Below are positions 55,138-64,000 of a stretch of 64,000 bases of DNA, one piece after another. The DNA comes from Oscillatoria sp. FACHB-1407. Lineage in GTDB: Bacteria; Cyanobacteriota; Cyanobacteriia; Elainellales; Elainellaceae. Within the stretch, counting starts at the first letter, position 1. Each line of letters begins with the position of its first letter. The notes beneath the pieces were generated by a model, which saw nothing but the letters and a program-made list of their open reading frames with translations, made no database searches and was not told the DNA's origin. The position numbers and the translations under genes are program-made. The stretch covers positions 111,866-175,865 of the forward strand of contig NZ_JACJSA010000017.1 in assembly GCF_014697545.1 (NCBI RefSeq). The letters are read 5' to 3'.

Positions 55138-55518
55138 ATGGTGCTAAGCTCCTCAACTGTCATGGCTCAAATTTTTGATCCCTTACCGGCGGATTGCTCT
55201 GACCCAATCCTCTGTTGCTACGTGAACGCGACCAGCAAAATTCAAATTGCTCGTATTACAAATATCGCTAATTGGTATTTTGAACGGGTTGTTTTTCCAG
55301 GACAACGATTAATGTTTGAGGCGATGCCACAGGCGTTGCTAGAGATTCACACCGGGATGATGGCAAGTGCTATTTTATCAGACACAATTCCCTGCTATCG
55401 TTTGCAGTTGCAAGAAGAAGAGGAGTCTGAACCTGTTTCTGAGGCAATCAGTACGGGGTTGGGATTTAGCAAAGTGGCTCATGAGACTCGTGCTGCTGTT
55501 TCTGCTGTTGCGGAATAG
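55138..55518 (+). CDS. DUF1830 family protein
   Basis: 126 aa. The core ILCCYVNATSKIQIARITNI then NWYFERVVFPGQRLMFEA, with LEIHTGMMASAIL and IPCYRL, matches the DUF1830 domain found in cyanobacteria and plastids; its function is unknown. An ATG at 55162 (MAQIFDPLPAD) is a likely alternative start. Cytoplasmic. Confidence 0.85.
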   Translation: MVLSSSTVMAQIFDPLPADCSDPILCCYVNATSKIQIARITNIANWYFERVVFPGQRLMFEAMPQALLEIHTGMMASAILSDTIPCYRLQLQEEEESEPVSEAISTGLGFSKVAHETRAAVSAVAE

Positions 55519-55988
55519 CACACCGTTGGAGAATGGCTAGGTTCTGTTTAGGCTGATTCCCAGGTATTGAGGCGATCGCTGAGATAGCCTGAGAGCTCTT
55601 TAATTAGACTCAAGTTGTGTGTTCCCAGTTAATAACATTGCTCCTCTTAAGGTTTGCTTTTTATCATCAACTCATTTCTTGTTTCTCAACATTATTTCCT
55701 GTTGTTCTGTTTATTTAGTCCTTTCAGTTTTTTAGGCTACTACATACACAAATTTCTGCCTCCTGCCAAGATGAGATGCAGGGTTGTTTCAAGCGTTTGA
55801 GAATCAGGCATCCAGGTTCCTCAGATACTCCCTCCGCCAACAATCCGATACAGGCTTTGTCTTAGCCTTCTGCCGTCCAATCGCGGACAAGCAAGTCGGC
55901 ACAATGCCTCCCATGCAACGTGATAAAGGAGGGCTAAGTTCAGTTTAGACCCCATAATGAAGGGTGTTGAGTTGAGCCGCGCACTCCG
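55519..55988. other. Intergenic region with no recognised feature
   Basis: 470 bases between the DUF1830 and DUF4079 genes. It is AT-rich at first (TTCTTGTTTCTCAACATTAT) with CT-rich tracts later. It contains no ORF, RNA or strong repeat. Confidence 0.4.
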
Positions 55989-56426
55989 TTGAATCTTCCG
56001 TCGTTTTTATGGCTCTGGCGCATCGCTGCCTGGTCGATGGGTTTGTCGTTGTTAGCCTATGTGCTGTTGGCTGCAACAGGCACCGGGCTATTTTATACTC
56101 GTTCGAGCGGTGGTCAACGACCTGACTGGTTGCGATCGCTCCACTTTTGCATTGGGGCGACGATGATTGCCCTGGTTTTGCTGCTACTGGCGATCGGCAT
56201 TGTGGGTACGCTGGGGCACTTTGGCAGTTTGGGACACTCGGCGCATTTGCCCGCCGGAATCATCGTCGTCTTGCTGACGCTGCTTTCGGGTTGGAGTGCA
56301 ACGCAAATAAGCCCAGACCGAGCCTGGGCAAGAGTTGTGCATGTGGGCACTAATTTGGTTCTTTTCGTGGGGTTTGTGTTGGTCAGCCTCACCGGATGGA
56401 TTGTGGTGCAGAAGTATCTGCCCTGA
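55989..56426 (+). CDS. DUF4079 membrane protein (145 aa)
   Basis: TTG start at 55989 (MNLPSFLWLWRIAAW). Four TM helices (about 10-32, 50-72, 84-104 and 114-138) and histidines near helix ends (SLHFCIGA, LGHFGSLGHSAHL, VVHVGTNL). Same family as the gene at 49668, but only weakly similar. It is convergent with the large RTX exoprotein gene; a stem-loop separates them. Confidence 0.8.
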   Translation: MNLPSFLWLWRIAAWSMGLSLLAYVLLAATGTGLFYTRSSGGQRPDWLRSLHFCIGATMIALVLLLLAIGIVGTLGHFGSLGHSAHLPAGIIVVLLTLLSGWSATQISPDRAWARVVHVGTNLVLFVGFVLVSLTGWIVVQKYLP

Positions 56427-56428
56427 AG

Positions 56429-56490
56429 GGGTGAGGCATTCGGCAAGTAGATGCTGTAACTGAATTGCAACTCTACCGAACGCCTCACCC
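56429..56490. terminator. Bidirectional terminator hairpin
   Basis: GGGTGAGGCATTCGG (56429-56443) pairs with CCGAACGCCTCACCC (56476-56490) with one mismatch, between the stop at 56426 (plus) and the stop at 56500 (minus). Confidence 0.7.
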
Positions 56491-56499
56491 TGACATTAC

Positions 56500-59400
56500 C
56501 TACACCAACACATTGGAGCCAATCGCCAGGTTGTTGGGGTTGACATTGTTGAGCGTGACCAGGGTGGTGAAGGTTGCGCCACCTGTTGTGCCGTTCTGGT
56601 CAACCTGTACCAGCGTGTTGGAACCAGAGCGAGTAAACCGCAGGAACCCATCCGCCACTGGATTGGAGCCACTATAGCCGAGGCTATCAAACAACGTGAT
56701 CAAGTCGAGTTTGTCTTGAGTGGTGTTGAAGTCGGTGATGCGGTCAGTGCGATCGCCAAAGGCAGTGTAGGCAAACGTGTCGTTGCCGCTGTTGCCCGTT
56801 TGAGTATCGTTGCCGCTGCCCCCAATCAGAATGTCATTGCCGCTGCCCCCGATTAGCTCATCATCACCGTTACCACCGATCAGCGTGTCGTTGCCGTCGC
56901 GTCCGTTGAGGGTGTTGCGTCGGCTATTCCCGGTAATCAGGTTATCGAGGGAGTTCCCTGTACCATTGATAGTTGAGTTGCCTATCAAGGTTAGGTTCTC
57001 GATGTGATTGCTCAGCGTCCACGACACGGAGGATTGCACCAGATCAGTGCCCTCGCCCGCGTTTTCAGTGGTGCGATCGCCAGAGGTGTTGACGATATAA
57101 GTGTCGTCTCCTAAACCGCCGATCATCGTGTCGCGATCGCCTCTGCCATCGAGGAGGTCGTTACCACCCAAGCCAGTGAGCGTGTTCCGCTCATCGTTGC
57201 CGATGATCACGTTTGCTTCGTTGTTTCCTGTACCGTTGATGGAGTTGCTGCCTGTCAGGGTCAGGTTCTCAACGTTGGCACTGAGAGCACCGATGGAAAC
57301 GGAAGAACGCACCAGATCCGTGCCTTCACCGGGGTTCTCATTCACCACATCGCCAACACTATTGACAATGTAGGTGTCATCGCCCAAGCCACCAACCATC
57401 GTGTCGTTGCCACCCTGACCATCCAGTGTGTCGTTATCACCTAAACCAGTCAGGATGTTGTTGGCATTGTTGCCAGTAATCACGTTTGCCAGATCGTTGC
57501 CCGTGCCGTTGATGGAGTTGCTGCCCGTTAGAGTCAGGTTCTCAACGTTTGCGGCGAGAGAGGCGATCGTGATGGAGGAGCGTACCAGATCCGTCCCTTC
57601 ATTGGGGTTCTCAACAATCACATCCTCCACATCCACAATGTAGGTGTCGTTGCCCGTTCCGCCAATCAGGGTATCGGCTGCCAAACCTCCGTTCAGGGTG
57701 TCGTTGCCTGCCAAGGCGCGAATTTCGTCAGCCCGGTTAGTGCCCACCAGATTGTCATTACCGTTGGTGCCCGTAATCAGGTTGCTACCCTGTGTCACGG
57801 TAATGTTGACTGTGGCAGTGGAGGTCAACTCCTCCTTATCCTTCAAGGTGTAGGTGAAGCTGATATCCCCTTCAAAGCCAGGAGTTGGCGTGTAGGTGAA
57901 GGTATTGTTGCCGTTCTTGACGAGAGAGCCGTTAGCGGGGTTGGTGAAGGAGTCGATGACCAATGGATCGTTGGCATCCACATCGCTATCGTTTGCCAGT
58001 ACGGGAATGACAACGGCTTGCAAGTCAGTGGTGCTAGCGACATCATTCGTAGCAACGGGAGCTTCGTTGACATTGGTCAATGTCAGAGTAAAGTTGGCAC
58101 TGGCATCAGGCGTGCTCCCAACAGAGGCATCATCCACATTCACTGTGACTGCATAGCTGGGTTTAGCTTCAAAGTTGAGGGTAGTTCCAGCCTTCAGATA
58201 CAGCACCGACCCATCAATTTCAAAGAAGCTGGCATCTGTGCCGCTGAGGCTGAGGACGTTAGTTCCCGATCCGTCATCGGTCACGTTAATGTCAGCTACC
58301 TTGATCCGGGTTGCCGTGTTGGTGTTTTCTTCTAGGGATGTTGTGGTGTTGGTAAAGCCAACGGCTGTTGGAGCCAAGTTCGATCGCGTCAGGTTTAGCC
58401 CCACAACAAGCGGATCATGATCCGAGGAGGCAAATGGATCGGCATTGTAGAAGCTAACATCCTGTTCATCCGACTTGAATTCCAGGTTGTAATTCAAAAC
58501 CCCGGGTTCGTCGGCGTTGATGTGCCACTTAGCGACTCCCGTAACCTGGCTGGCAAGGCTGCCATTCGCCAGGGCATGATCTAGAGAACCCCATTGCCCA
58601 CGGAACTGGAAGGAGTAGGAATCCGTACCAAACAGGCTGGTGTAGCCAGCATCAATGAGTGTGGTGATGGGATCTTCCAGGCGATAAGCGTTGAGGTCGC
58701 CCATGATCAGGTAATCCGGGTCGGGGGTTCCGGTGGGGTTAGTGGCTAACCAGGCTGCCAATTCCTGCGCCGCTTGGGTACGGGTTGCATTGGATAGGCT
58801 CTGTCCATCCCCCTGATCGGCATCGCCCGGTAGATTTGCTGCCGAAGCTTTGGATTTGAAGTGGTTGATGACAGCGGTAAAGGTTTCGCTGGTGGGCGCA
58901 CCATTTGCCAGTCGCTCGAAGGTGACTGCCACGGGGGGGCGTTGTACACGGTTGGCATCGTCCTGGGCGAAAATACCTGTCTGGAGAACGGCAATGCTGG
59001 TGTTGGGGGCAACCCGAACCGCACTGGTTTTGTAAATGAACCCAACTGTAATCTCATCACCGCCAAGTCCCCCATTGGCATTTAGGGCGGAGGCGGGTGG
59101 AGTGATGAAGGCGTAGGTTCCGGCTCCGGCGATCGCGTTCAGGGCATCCACTAACCCCTGTACCGCACTGAGAGAACTATACCCGTCATTCTCCATTTCG
59201 TTGTAGCCAATCACATCCGCGTTTAGCCCCAGAATGGCTTGAACCGTCTTCGCCTGCTGCCGCTGGAATTCTGTCAGGTTGCTGGCTCCCCGTGGAGTGG
59301 GGAAGTCACCCCCGGTGCCATTGCCATTGAAGTAGTTGAGCAGGTTGAAGCTGGCAACACGGAGGGAACCGCCCACAGCAGGAGCCGCTGTTTCGCGCGG

Positions 59401-62400
59401 ATTAGCGGCAGTAAAGTTGGCAGGGGTGCGAGTTTGGACGCGGTAGCCCTCGAAGCGGTGGTCGAGAACGCCACTGATGGAGGCGATCGTGTCGCCTCCC
59501 CGCAGGGTGTTGGTAGCACTTAGGGGTTGCCCATTGCGCGCATGGATGACCGTGGCGGGGTTTTGGGTGTTGCTACCGTCATCGAGAAGGATGTAGTTGT
59601 CTAGCAGGTCAGCCTGATACGCCTGGAAGCCCGCTACACTGGGGGAATTAAACTGGGTGTACTGGCTTAAACGCCCATTTGCTGACAGTCCCACCTGTCC
59701 GAAGCGACCCAGGGTAAAGTTATTGGTCACTGTTAGCGGTCCACTCGCCCCGCTCACATTAACCAGCATTCCCTCATAACGCTCTAACGCCGACACATCG
59801 GTGACGGGAATCGTAACGGTGGCCACGCTGGGCAAGGTTGCCGCTCCCAGGTTGAGGACGCTCCGCCCCATGACGGTATTTGCCAGAGAGAGCTGGGTCA
59901 GACTGCTGCTCAGAGTGGTGCCCGTAATAGTGCCTGTGGACGTACTGCTGGTAAATTCTCCCACCAATCCGGTTACCCGTACCCGATCGCCAACATTGCC
60001 AGAGAACAGCCCTGTGGGGTCAAACACAAAGATGCCCTCCGACGTGGCGACATCGTTGTCCCAATCTGTGTTTTCTTCCTGCACATAAAAGCCCGACAAC
60101 CCGCTGCTACCAGGGAATGCCCCTACGACGACCCCTTCAATGGTTTGAGTACCGCCAAACGAGGGGTTGAAGCTGTTGCCGCTGCCCTGAATCTGGCTAA
60201 TCAGGGTTAATAACGGATCGTTATCGGCGATCGCCACTGTTGCACTTGTGGTTGCACCCAAGTCGTAATTAGCCGTATCAATCAGATTCAGGGTGACGGT
60301 TTCGTTTCCTTCAACGATGGCATCATCCACTGGGGTGATGGTGATATCAACAAAGGATTGTCCAGCGGCGATCGTCGCTGTGCCCGTCAGGTTAGGTGTG
60401 TAGTCTGTGCCATTGGTTGCTTGACCTGTACCTGTGGCAACTGTGTAGTCCACCGTCAACGCATTTGTAGTGTCTCCAGTACGAGTAATGCGGAAGGTGC
60501 CAGGGTTTGAGACTTCCGACGCTAATGTTTCAGCGGCAGCAGTATCGGTGGTTTGGATAGTAACCTGGGGTGTCGTCGTGGAAATCGCACCCGGAGAACC
60601 AATCAGAGTAACGCCGCTGTCAAGAACGCTAAAAGCTCCATTGACACCAATAGCACTCAAGGTCGAGACAGATGTATTACCTGCTGCATTATCAAAGGTT
60701 GCAAACGGCGAAGCCAATGGAGATGAACCAAAAGTAACGCCCGTGATCAGAGTGCCGCCAGCGTTGAACAGATTCACTGCATCACCGCCAGTTCCTAGCC
60801 CCACACCCGAACCACTATAGGTGCCGATGAGCACATTAGCAGGCAGCGTACCGCCAAACCAGGTGTTAACGAAGGCGGTAGCCCTGGTTGCGTCACCTTC
60901 GATAAAGATAGCTGACTGACCAGGTGCAAGACTGGTTACGCCACTCAGTGCAACCGAGCTTGCGAAGTTATTTGAATTATCGTCTATCCGCCAGCCAGTG
61001 ATATCTACAGCCGTGGTGCTGGTATTGGTCACCTCAAACCAGTCCGCTGCAACGCCAGGGCTATTGCCACTCGACCAGGGAGCGACTTCAGAAATGATTA
61101 AAGGTGCAGCAGCTTCCGTAATATCGGTAATATTGAGTGTGAAGTTAGTGGTTGCATCCGGAGTTGCTCCAATGCTGGTGTCATCGACATGTACGGTGAC
61201 TGTATAGCTGGGCTTGTTTTCAAAGTCGAGAACAGTTCCGGCTTTGAGGAACAATCCAGTACCGACAATTTCAAAGGCAGCGGCATCAGGTCCGGCCAGG
61301 CTGAAGGTGTTGGTTCCCAGGGCATCATCGCTGACGATGATGGTGCCAACTCGAATCGCGGCAGAGGTGCTGCTGTTTTCAGCCAGAGTTGCAGTGGCGT
61401 TGCTCAGGCTGACCTCAACGGGAGCCGCGTTTTGATAAACGTAGGAAGCGGGGGCATAAACCCAGAGCTGCGGATGGTTACTGTCACCTCCCCCTCGTTC
61501 GTTGACAACATACAGCAAGCCGTTGTTGTCCATCGTTACCCCTTCGTGACCCTGGTTAGCCACACTCAAGGGATTGTCACTGTCAGAGCCGATTGTGAGA
61601 GAGCTAGTAATAGTGCCAGTGCGGGTGATATTCACGATCTTGCCGTCTTCCTGGCTGAGCACTAACAGATTGTCGTCTGTCAACGGGGACAACAGATTGG
61701 ATAGGGCGTAAACATCAGCAATATCGGTGAGATTCGCCAGGGCTGGATCGAACAGGTTCGTGGAGTTTTCTATGGTGGATGAACCGTTGGTGGCTGTGCC
61801 CGCTGCAAAATCAATGTCCGTTTGGAAAATTCCTTGAGGGGTTGTCTCTTTGACGACGATATATCCACCCGTCTGGGGGTCGAAGGAAACTCCTTCCAGA
61901 CCAATGTTGCCAACGGTTGTTCCTAGCTTGACGCTTTGCACATCGGCTCTCGATAGAGTGCCACCAGGAACATAAGTGAAGAGGTTAGCCTGACGGAGGC
62001 GTTCTTCGACGAGTACAAACTGGTTGCCACCGATATGGGTCAAGCCTTCTGGATCGTCAAAATCACCAATTGTTAAGGTCATTGAGTTAACCAATTGCCC
62101 GGTCTTGGTGACTTGCACGATCGAGGTTCCCTCGTCACCCAGGATAAATAGGGTATCCGTAACAGGGTTGTAGGTTACCGTGGAGACTTCTAGGGACAGT
62201 TGGCTGCCCGTTGGTGCAGGGGTGCGGGCAGGTACAGGCAGGTTGTAGCGACCAATGCGGACGTAGGTAGACAAGTCGATGGGTTCGCTGGAGACGGTAT
62301 CGTTGTCAGCGATCGCCACTGTTGCACTCGTGGTTGTGCCCAAGTCGTAATTAGCCGTATCAACCAGATTCAGGGTGACGGTTTCGTTTCCTTCAACGAT

Positions 62401-63360
62401 GGCATCATCCACTGGGGTGATGGTGATATCAACAAAGGATTGTCCAGCGGCGATCGTCGCTGTGCCCGTCAGGTTAGGTGTGTAGTCTGTGCCATTAGTT
62501 GCTTGACCTGTACCTGTGGCAACTGTGTAGTCCACCGTCAACGCATTCGTAGTATCTCCAGTACGAGTAATGCGAAAGGTGCCGGGATCTGTTCCAGCTT
62601 CAGCAGCAGCGTTGTCAGTGGCAGCGATCGATACTGTGGGTAGGGCAGATCCAAAAGAAAAATCAGCGGAATTTAATGCACCACTAGCAGCGTCAACGGC
62701 TGTCCAATTACTTTGATTCAGGATTTGTGCTTTAAACTCATCGATCGACAACCCAGTCCGAGAACCGTTGTACTGAGCGTTGGCAATGATGCCAGAACTT
62801 GTGATACTCAGGGCTGTTGAACCGAGGGCTAATGCTCCTGCACCAGAGTTTGCATCAGGAACGTAGGATGTATTCGTGCTATTGAGGTTCACTGTTCCAC
62901 TGGTGACAAATCCACCTGTTGAAGCAACGTTAATTCCAAATAGTAATGAACCCCCATTGGCAGCATTCCAGGTAGTTTGTGTAACTGTAGCCGTAAATGG
63001 GGAGGAGGTGGCTACAGTTCCATCTGCACGTTGGTAAACAAAAATTTGATCGCCACTCCCAGAGATTCCGCTTAACCCGGCACTGCTAACAGAGCCGTTA
63101 TCAGTAGTTGAAGGCGGTGTATTAGGAAATGATAGAACCACTACTGTACCTGCTGGAACAGCAGTAGTAGCCGTCCAAACCGCAAAATTTTCTCCTCCAC
63201 GCCAACTGCCAGGCGTATTTGGTTGTTGATAGGATGCATCCGTGAAACCCAACATTGTGCCTGCATCGAGATCTTTGAAGGTAACGAATGCAAGACCATC
63301 GGGCGCACCAGAACGGAAACCAATGATGGCAATATCACCAGGATTGAGGATGGTAGGCAT
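56500..63360 (-). CDS. 2286-aa mosaic exoprotein: nuclease, phytase-like and Calx-beta domains with RTX repeats
   Basis: I start at the ATG at 63360 (MPTILNPGDIAIIGFRSG); the frame is open to 63501, but that adds 47 residues resembling nothing. Domain order, with approximate residues: N-terminal beta domain (1-250); Calx-beta 1 (259-353); SdiA-regulated/phytase-like beta propeller (364-644); cadherin-like (647-750); lamin-tail-like (754-920); Calx-beta 2 (953-1047); OB-fold (1052-1157); endonuclease/exonuclease/phosphatase domain (1331-1657, with YNEMEN, GDLNAY and SDHDPLVV); cadherin-like repeats (1660-1857); RTX repeats (1860-2200); a C-terminal secretion region. It has no Sec signal, so it is probably secreted by a type I system. 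The nuclease with an OB-fold resembles ExeM/NucH-type extracellular nucleases. A nucleotide- or phosphate-scavenging role is an inference. Confidence 0.9.
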   Translation of the reverse strand: MPTILNPGDIAIIGFRSGAPDGLAFVTFKDLDAGTMLGFTDASYQQPNTPGSWRGGENFAVWTATTAVPAGTVVVLSFPNTPPSTTDNGSVSSAGLSGISGSGDQIFVYQRADGTVATSSPFTATVTQTTWNAANGGSLLFGINVASTGGFVTSGTVNLNSTNTSYVPDANSGAGALALGSTALSITSSGIIANAQYNGSRTGLSIDEFKAQILNQSNWTAVDAASGALNSADFSFGSALPTVSIAATDNAAAEAGTDPGTFRITRTGDTTNALTVDYTVATGTGQATNGTDYTPNLTGTATIAAGQSFVDITITPVDDAIVEGNETVTLNLVDTANYDLGTTTSATVAIADNDTVSSEPIDLSTYVRIGRYNLPVPARTPAPTGSQLSLEVSTVTYNPVTDTLFILGDEGTSIVQVTKTGQLVNSMTLTIGDFDDPEGLTHIGGNQFVLVEERLRQANLFTYVPGGTLSRADVQSVKLGTTVGNIGLEGVSFDPQTGGYIVVKETTPQGIFQTDIDFAAGTATNGSSTIENSTNLFDPALANLTDIADVYALSNLLSPLTDDNLLVLSQEDGKIVNITRTGTITSSLTIGSDSDNPLSVANQGHEGVTMDNNGLLYVVNERGGGDSNHPQLWVYAPASYVYQNAAPVEVSLSNATATLAENSSTSAAIRVGTIIVSDDALGTNTFSLAGPDAAAFEIVGTGLFLKAGTVLDFENKPSYTVTVHVDDTSIGATPDATTNFTLNITDITEAAAPLIISEVAPWSSGNSPGVAADWFEVTNTSTTAVDITGWRIDDNSNNFASSVALSGVTSLAPGQSAIFIEGDATRATAFVNTWFGGTLPANVLIGTYSGSGVGLGTGGDAVNLFNAGGTLITGVTFGSSPLASPFATFDNAAGNTSVSTLSAIGVNGAFSVLDSGVTLIGSPGAISTTTPQVTIQTTDTAAAETLASEVSNPGTFRITRTGDTTNALTVDYTVATGTGQATNGTDYTPNLTGTATIAAGQSFVDITITPVDDAIVEGNETVTLNLIDTANYDLGATTSATVAIADNDPLLTLISQIQGSGNSFNPSFGGTQTIEGVVVGAFPGSSGLSGFYVQEENTDWDNDVATSEGIFVFDPTGLFSGNVGDRVRVTGLVGEFTSSTSTGTITGTTLSSSLTQLSLANTVMGRSVLNLGAATLPSVATVTIPVTDVSALERYEGMLVNVSGASGPLTVTNNFTLGRFGQVGLSANGRLSQYTQFNSPSVAGFQAYQADLLDNYILLDDGSNTQNPATVIHARNGQPLSATNTLRGGDTIASISGVLDHRFEGYRVQTRTPANFTAANPRETAAPAVGGSLRVASFNLLNYFNGNGTGGDFPTPRGASNLTEFQRQQAKTVQAILGLNADVIGYNEMENDGYSSLSAVQGLVDALNAIAGAGTYAFITPPASALNANGGLGGDEITVGFIYKTSAVRVAPNTSIAVLQTGIFAQDDANRVQRPPVAVTFERLANGAPTSETFTAVINHFKSKASAANLPGDADQGDGQSLSNATRTQAAQELAAWLATNPTGTPDPDYLIMGDLNAYRLEDPITTLIDAGYTSLFGTDSYSFQFRGQWGSLDHALANGSLASQVTGVAKWHINADEPGVLNYNLEFKSDEQDVSFYNADPFASSDHDPLVVGLNLTRSNLAPTAVGFTNTTTSLEENTNTATRIKVADINVTDDGSGTNVLSLSGTDASFFEIDGSVLYLKAGTTLNFEAKPSYAVTVNVDDASVGSTPDASANFTLTLTNVNEAPVATNDVASTTDLQAVVIPVLANDSDVDANDPLVIDSFTNPANGSLVKNGNNTFTYTPTPGFEGDISFTYTLKDKEELTSTATVNITVTQGSNLITGTNGNDNLVGTNRADEIRALAGNDTLNGGLAADTLIGGTGNDTYIVDVEDVIVENPNEGTDLVRSSITIASLAANVENLTLTGSNSINGTGNDLANVITGNNANNILTGLGDNDTLDGQGGNDTMVGGLGDDTYIVNSVGDVVNENPGEGTDLVRSSVSIGALSANVENLTLTGSNSINGTGNNEANVIIGNDERNTLTGLGGNDLLDGRGDRDTMIGGLGDDTYIVNTSGDRTTENAGEGTDLVQSSVSWTLSNHIENLTLIGNSTINGTGNSLDNLITGNSRRNTLNGRDGNDTLIGGNGDDELIGGSGNDILIGGSGNDTQTGNSGNDTFAYTAFGDRTDRITDFNTTQDKLDLITLFDSLGYSGSNPVADGFLRFTRSGSNTLVQVDQNGTTGGATFTTLVTLNNVNPNNLAIGSNVLV
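60220..60505 (-). repeat. Calx-beta module 2, near-identical to the module at 62302
   Basis: About 285 bases that match 62302-62586 at roughly 97%, as read by eye. They encode the second Calx-beta domain of the large exoprotein. Surrounding segments are not similar, so the duplication is limited to one domain. Confidence 0.85.
62302..62586 (-). repeat. Calx-beta module 1, near-identical to the module at 60220
   Basis: The matching partner of the module at 60220-60505. It encodes the first Calx-beta domain. Confidence 0.85.
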
Positions 63361-63934
63361 AAATTTGAAGAAATGAATTGACAGAAGAAAAACTAGATCG
63401 AGAGATTGATGCAATAAATAACTTTGGAGAGGGCGATCGCCCTCTAAAAACGCGCAGCACAAAACCGACAGCAGAGCAATCAGCCACATGAGCGGAGGCA
63501 CCTGCTGTAGGGGTCAACGGGCAAAAACTTGGAAAAACTGTTTAGACGTCTGCGAGTAATGGAGACGCGCTGACGTAGCTAGAAGGACAATTTAGGGTGG
63601 ATGAGGCATTGAGGCAAACGTTAACGATGGGCTAAAGATTCATTCAGTGGTTTCACTGATAGCCATCTATACAAATCTCACGCTTAGGTTAAGAAGACCC
63701 TATGCCTGTGTTAAACAGTATGCAGTTATACTGAACTTCACAAAATCTTGAAGATTTTAATAAGAGACTGATTTGAAGCTTGTTTTTTCTATCAACCTGA
63801 TAAACAGAGAAGCCAAGGAGTCAGGAAATTCATTGCACCCATCGGCTCATTTCAGGGTTGACTAGCACAGCAAAAAATAAGTTTTGAAAGGGGTGAAGGG
63901 GGTATGTCAAATAGATTGTGTCAAGGGTAAAAAC
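63361..63934. other. Intergenic region upstream of the large exoprotein gene
   Basis: It contains the presumed promoter of the exoprotein gene, a HIP1-rich stretch and AT-rich sequence further right. It shows no gene. Confidence 0.4.
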
Positions 63935-64000
63935 TCAAGTTGGAAAGCGATCGCCGAATTCAATCGCGAAGCGATTGAGAGCAGGTTTCCAGTCACGAAT
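63935..64000 (-). CDS. C-terminus of a probable transposase gene (partial)
   Basis: A minus-strand frame entering from the right edge encodes IRDWKPALNRFAIEFGDRFP then a stop at 63935. The WKPALNRFAI(E/I)F pattern looks like the C-terminal end of a transposase, as I recall it, but 21 residues are not enough to be sure or to name the family. If so, an insertion sequence lies just outside the window. Confidence 0.35.
   Translation of the reverse strand: MRDWKPALNRFAIEFGDRFPT

Noticed and set aside
63361..63501. N-terminal extension of the large exoprotein
   Set aside because: The first 47 residues do not resemble a usual domain, and RTX proteins secreted by type I systems do not need a Sec signal.

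Overview
The window is chromosomal DNA from a cyanobacterium, most likely a filamentous Leptolyngbya/Oscillatoria-type species. The evidence is abundant GCGATCGC (HIP1) octamers, a small Psb30/Ycf12 photosystem II gene, a valyl-tRNA synthetase carrying the cyanobacterial CAAD membrane domain, several cyanobacterial DUF families (DUF1830, DUF2232, DUF4079), a HmpF-like protein, and many short heptamer repeats between genes. No phage, plasmid, CRISPR array or rRNA is visible. One tRNA (Pro, CGG) is present.

Layout. 1-1.4 kb: the N-terminal part of an RTX-repeat protein and a secreted charged protein. 1.5-12.3 kb: housekeeping genes, nearly all on the minus strand (tkt, fabF, acpP, a Dpp-type permease, apt, a CorA-type transporter, ubiD, prs). 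12.9-20.8 kb: psb30, a YkgJ-type Cys-cluster protein, a three-gene plus-strand unit (duplicated-domain lipoprotein, SWIM protein, secreted protein), a solute-binding lipoprotein, a UPF0284/CobT-like protein and a DUF2232 membrane protein. 21.0-28.9 kb: the proteasome-like peptidase Anbu and its usual partners (transglutaminase-like protein, alpha-E protein, circularly permuted ATP-grasp), here separated by accessory genes (orphan RHH protein, ankyrin protein, a truncated ORF, a DUF433/DUF5615 toxin-antitoxin pair) and a five-unit tandem repeat. 29.4-31.1 kb: an AT-rich cassette with a DUF2806 protein, a 40-aa ORF and an unknown 122-aa protein.

31.6-44.0 kb: a TTHB210-like lipoprotein, tRNA-Pro, valS, a short HmpF-like coiled-coil protein, an ABC1/UbiB-family kinase, recN, a secreted pentapeptide protein and a conserved hypothetical. 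44.4-56.4 kb: an M20 amidohydrolase, bioD behind a membrane Ser/Thr kinase, two DUF4079 proteins, a DICT-domain protein coupled to a pentapeptide protein, a B12-type radical SAM protein and a DUF1830 protein. 56.5-63.4 kb: one 2286-aa mosaic exoprotein (Calx-beta, SdiA-regulated/phytase-like propeller, lamin-tail, OB-fold plus EEP nuclease, cadherin-like, RTX), followed by an almost gene-free end with a probable transposase tail.

The most interesting parts are the split Anbu locus, the DUF2806 cassette, the mosaic exonuclease with two near-identical Calx-beta modules, a 127-129 bp MITE-like element present twice, and a nested stem-loop with a competing pairing at 304-379. All family names come from reading the translated sequences; no database search was run.
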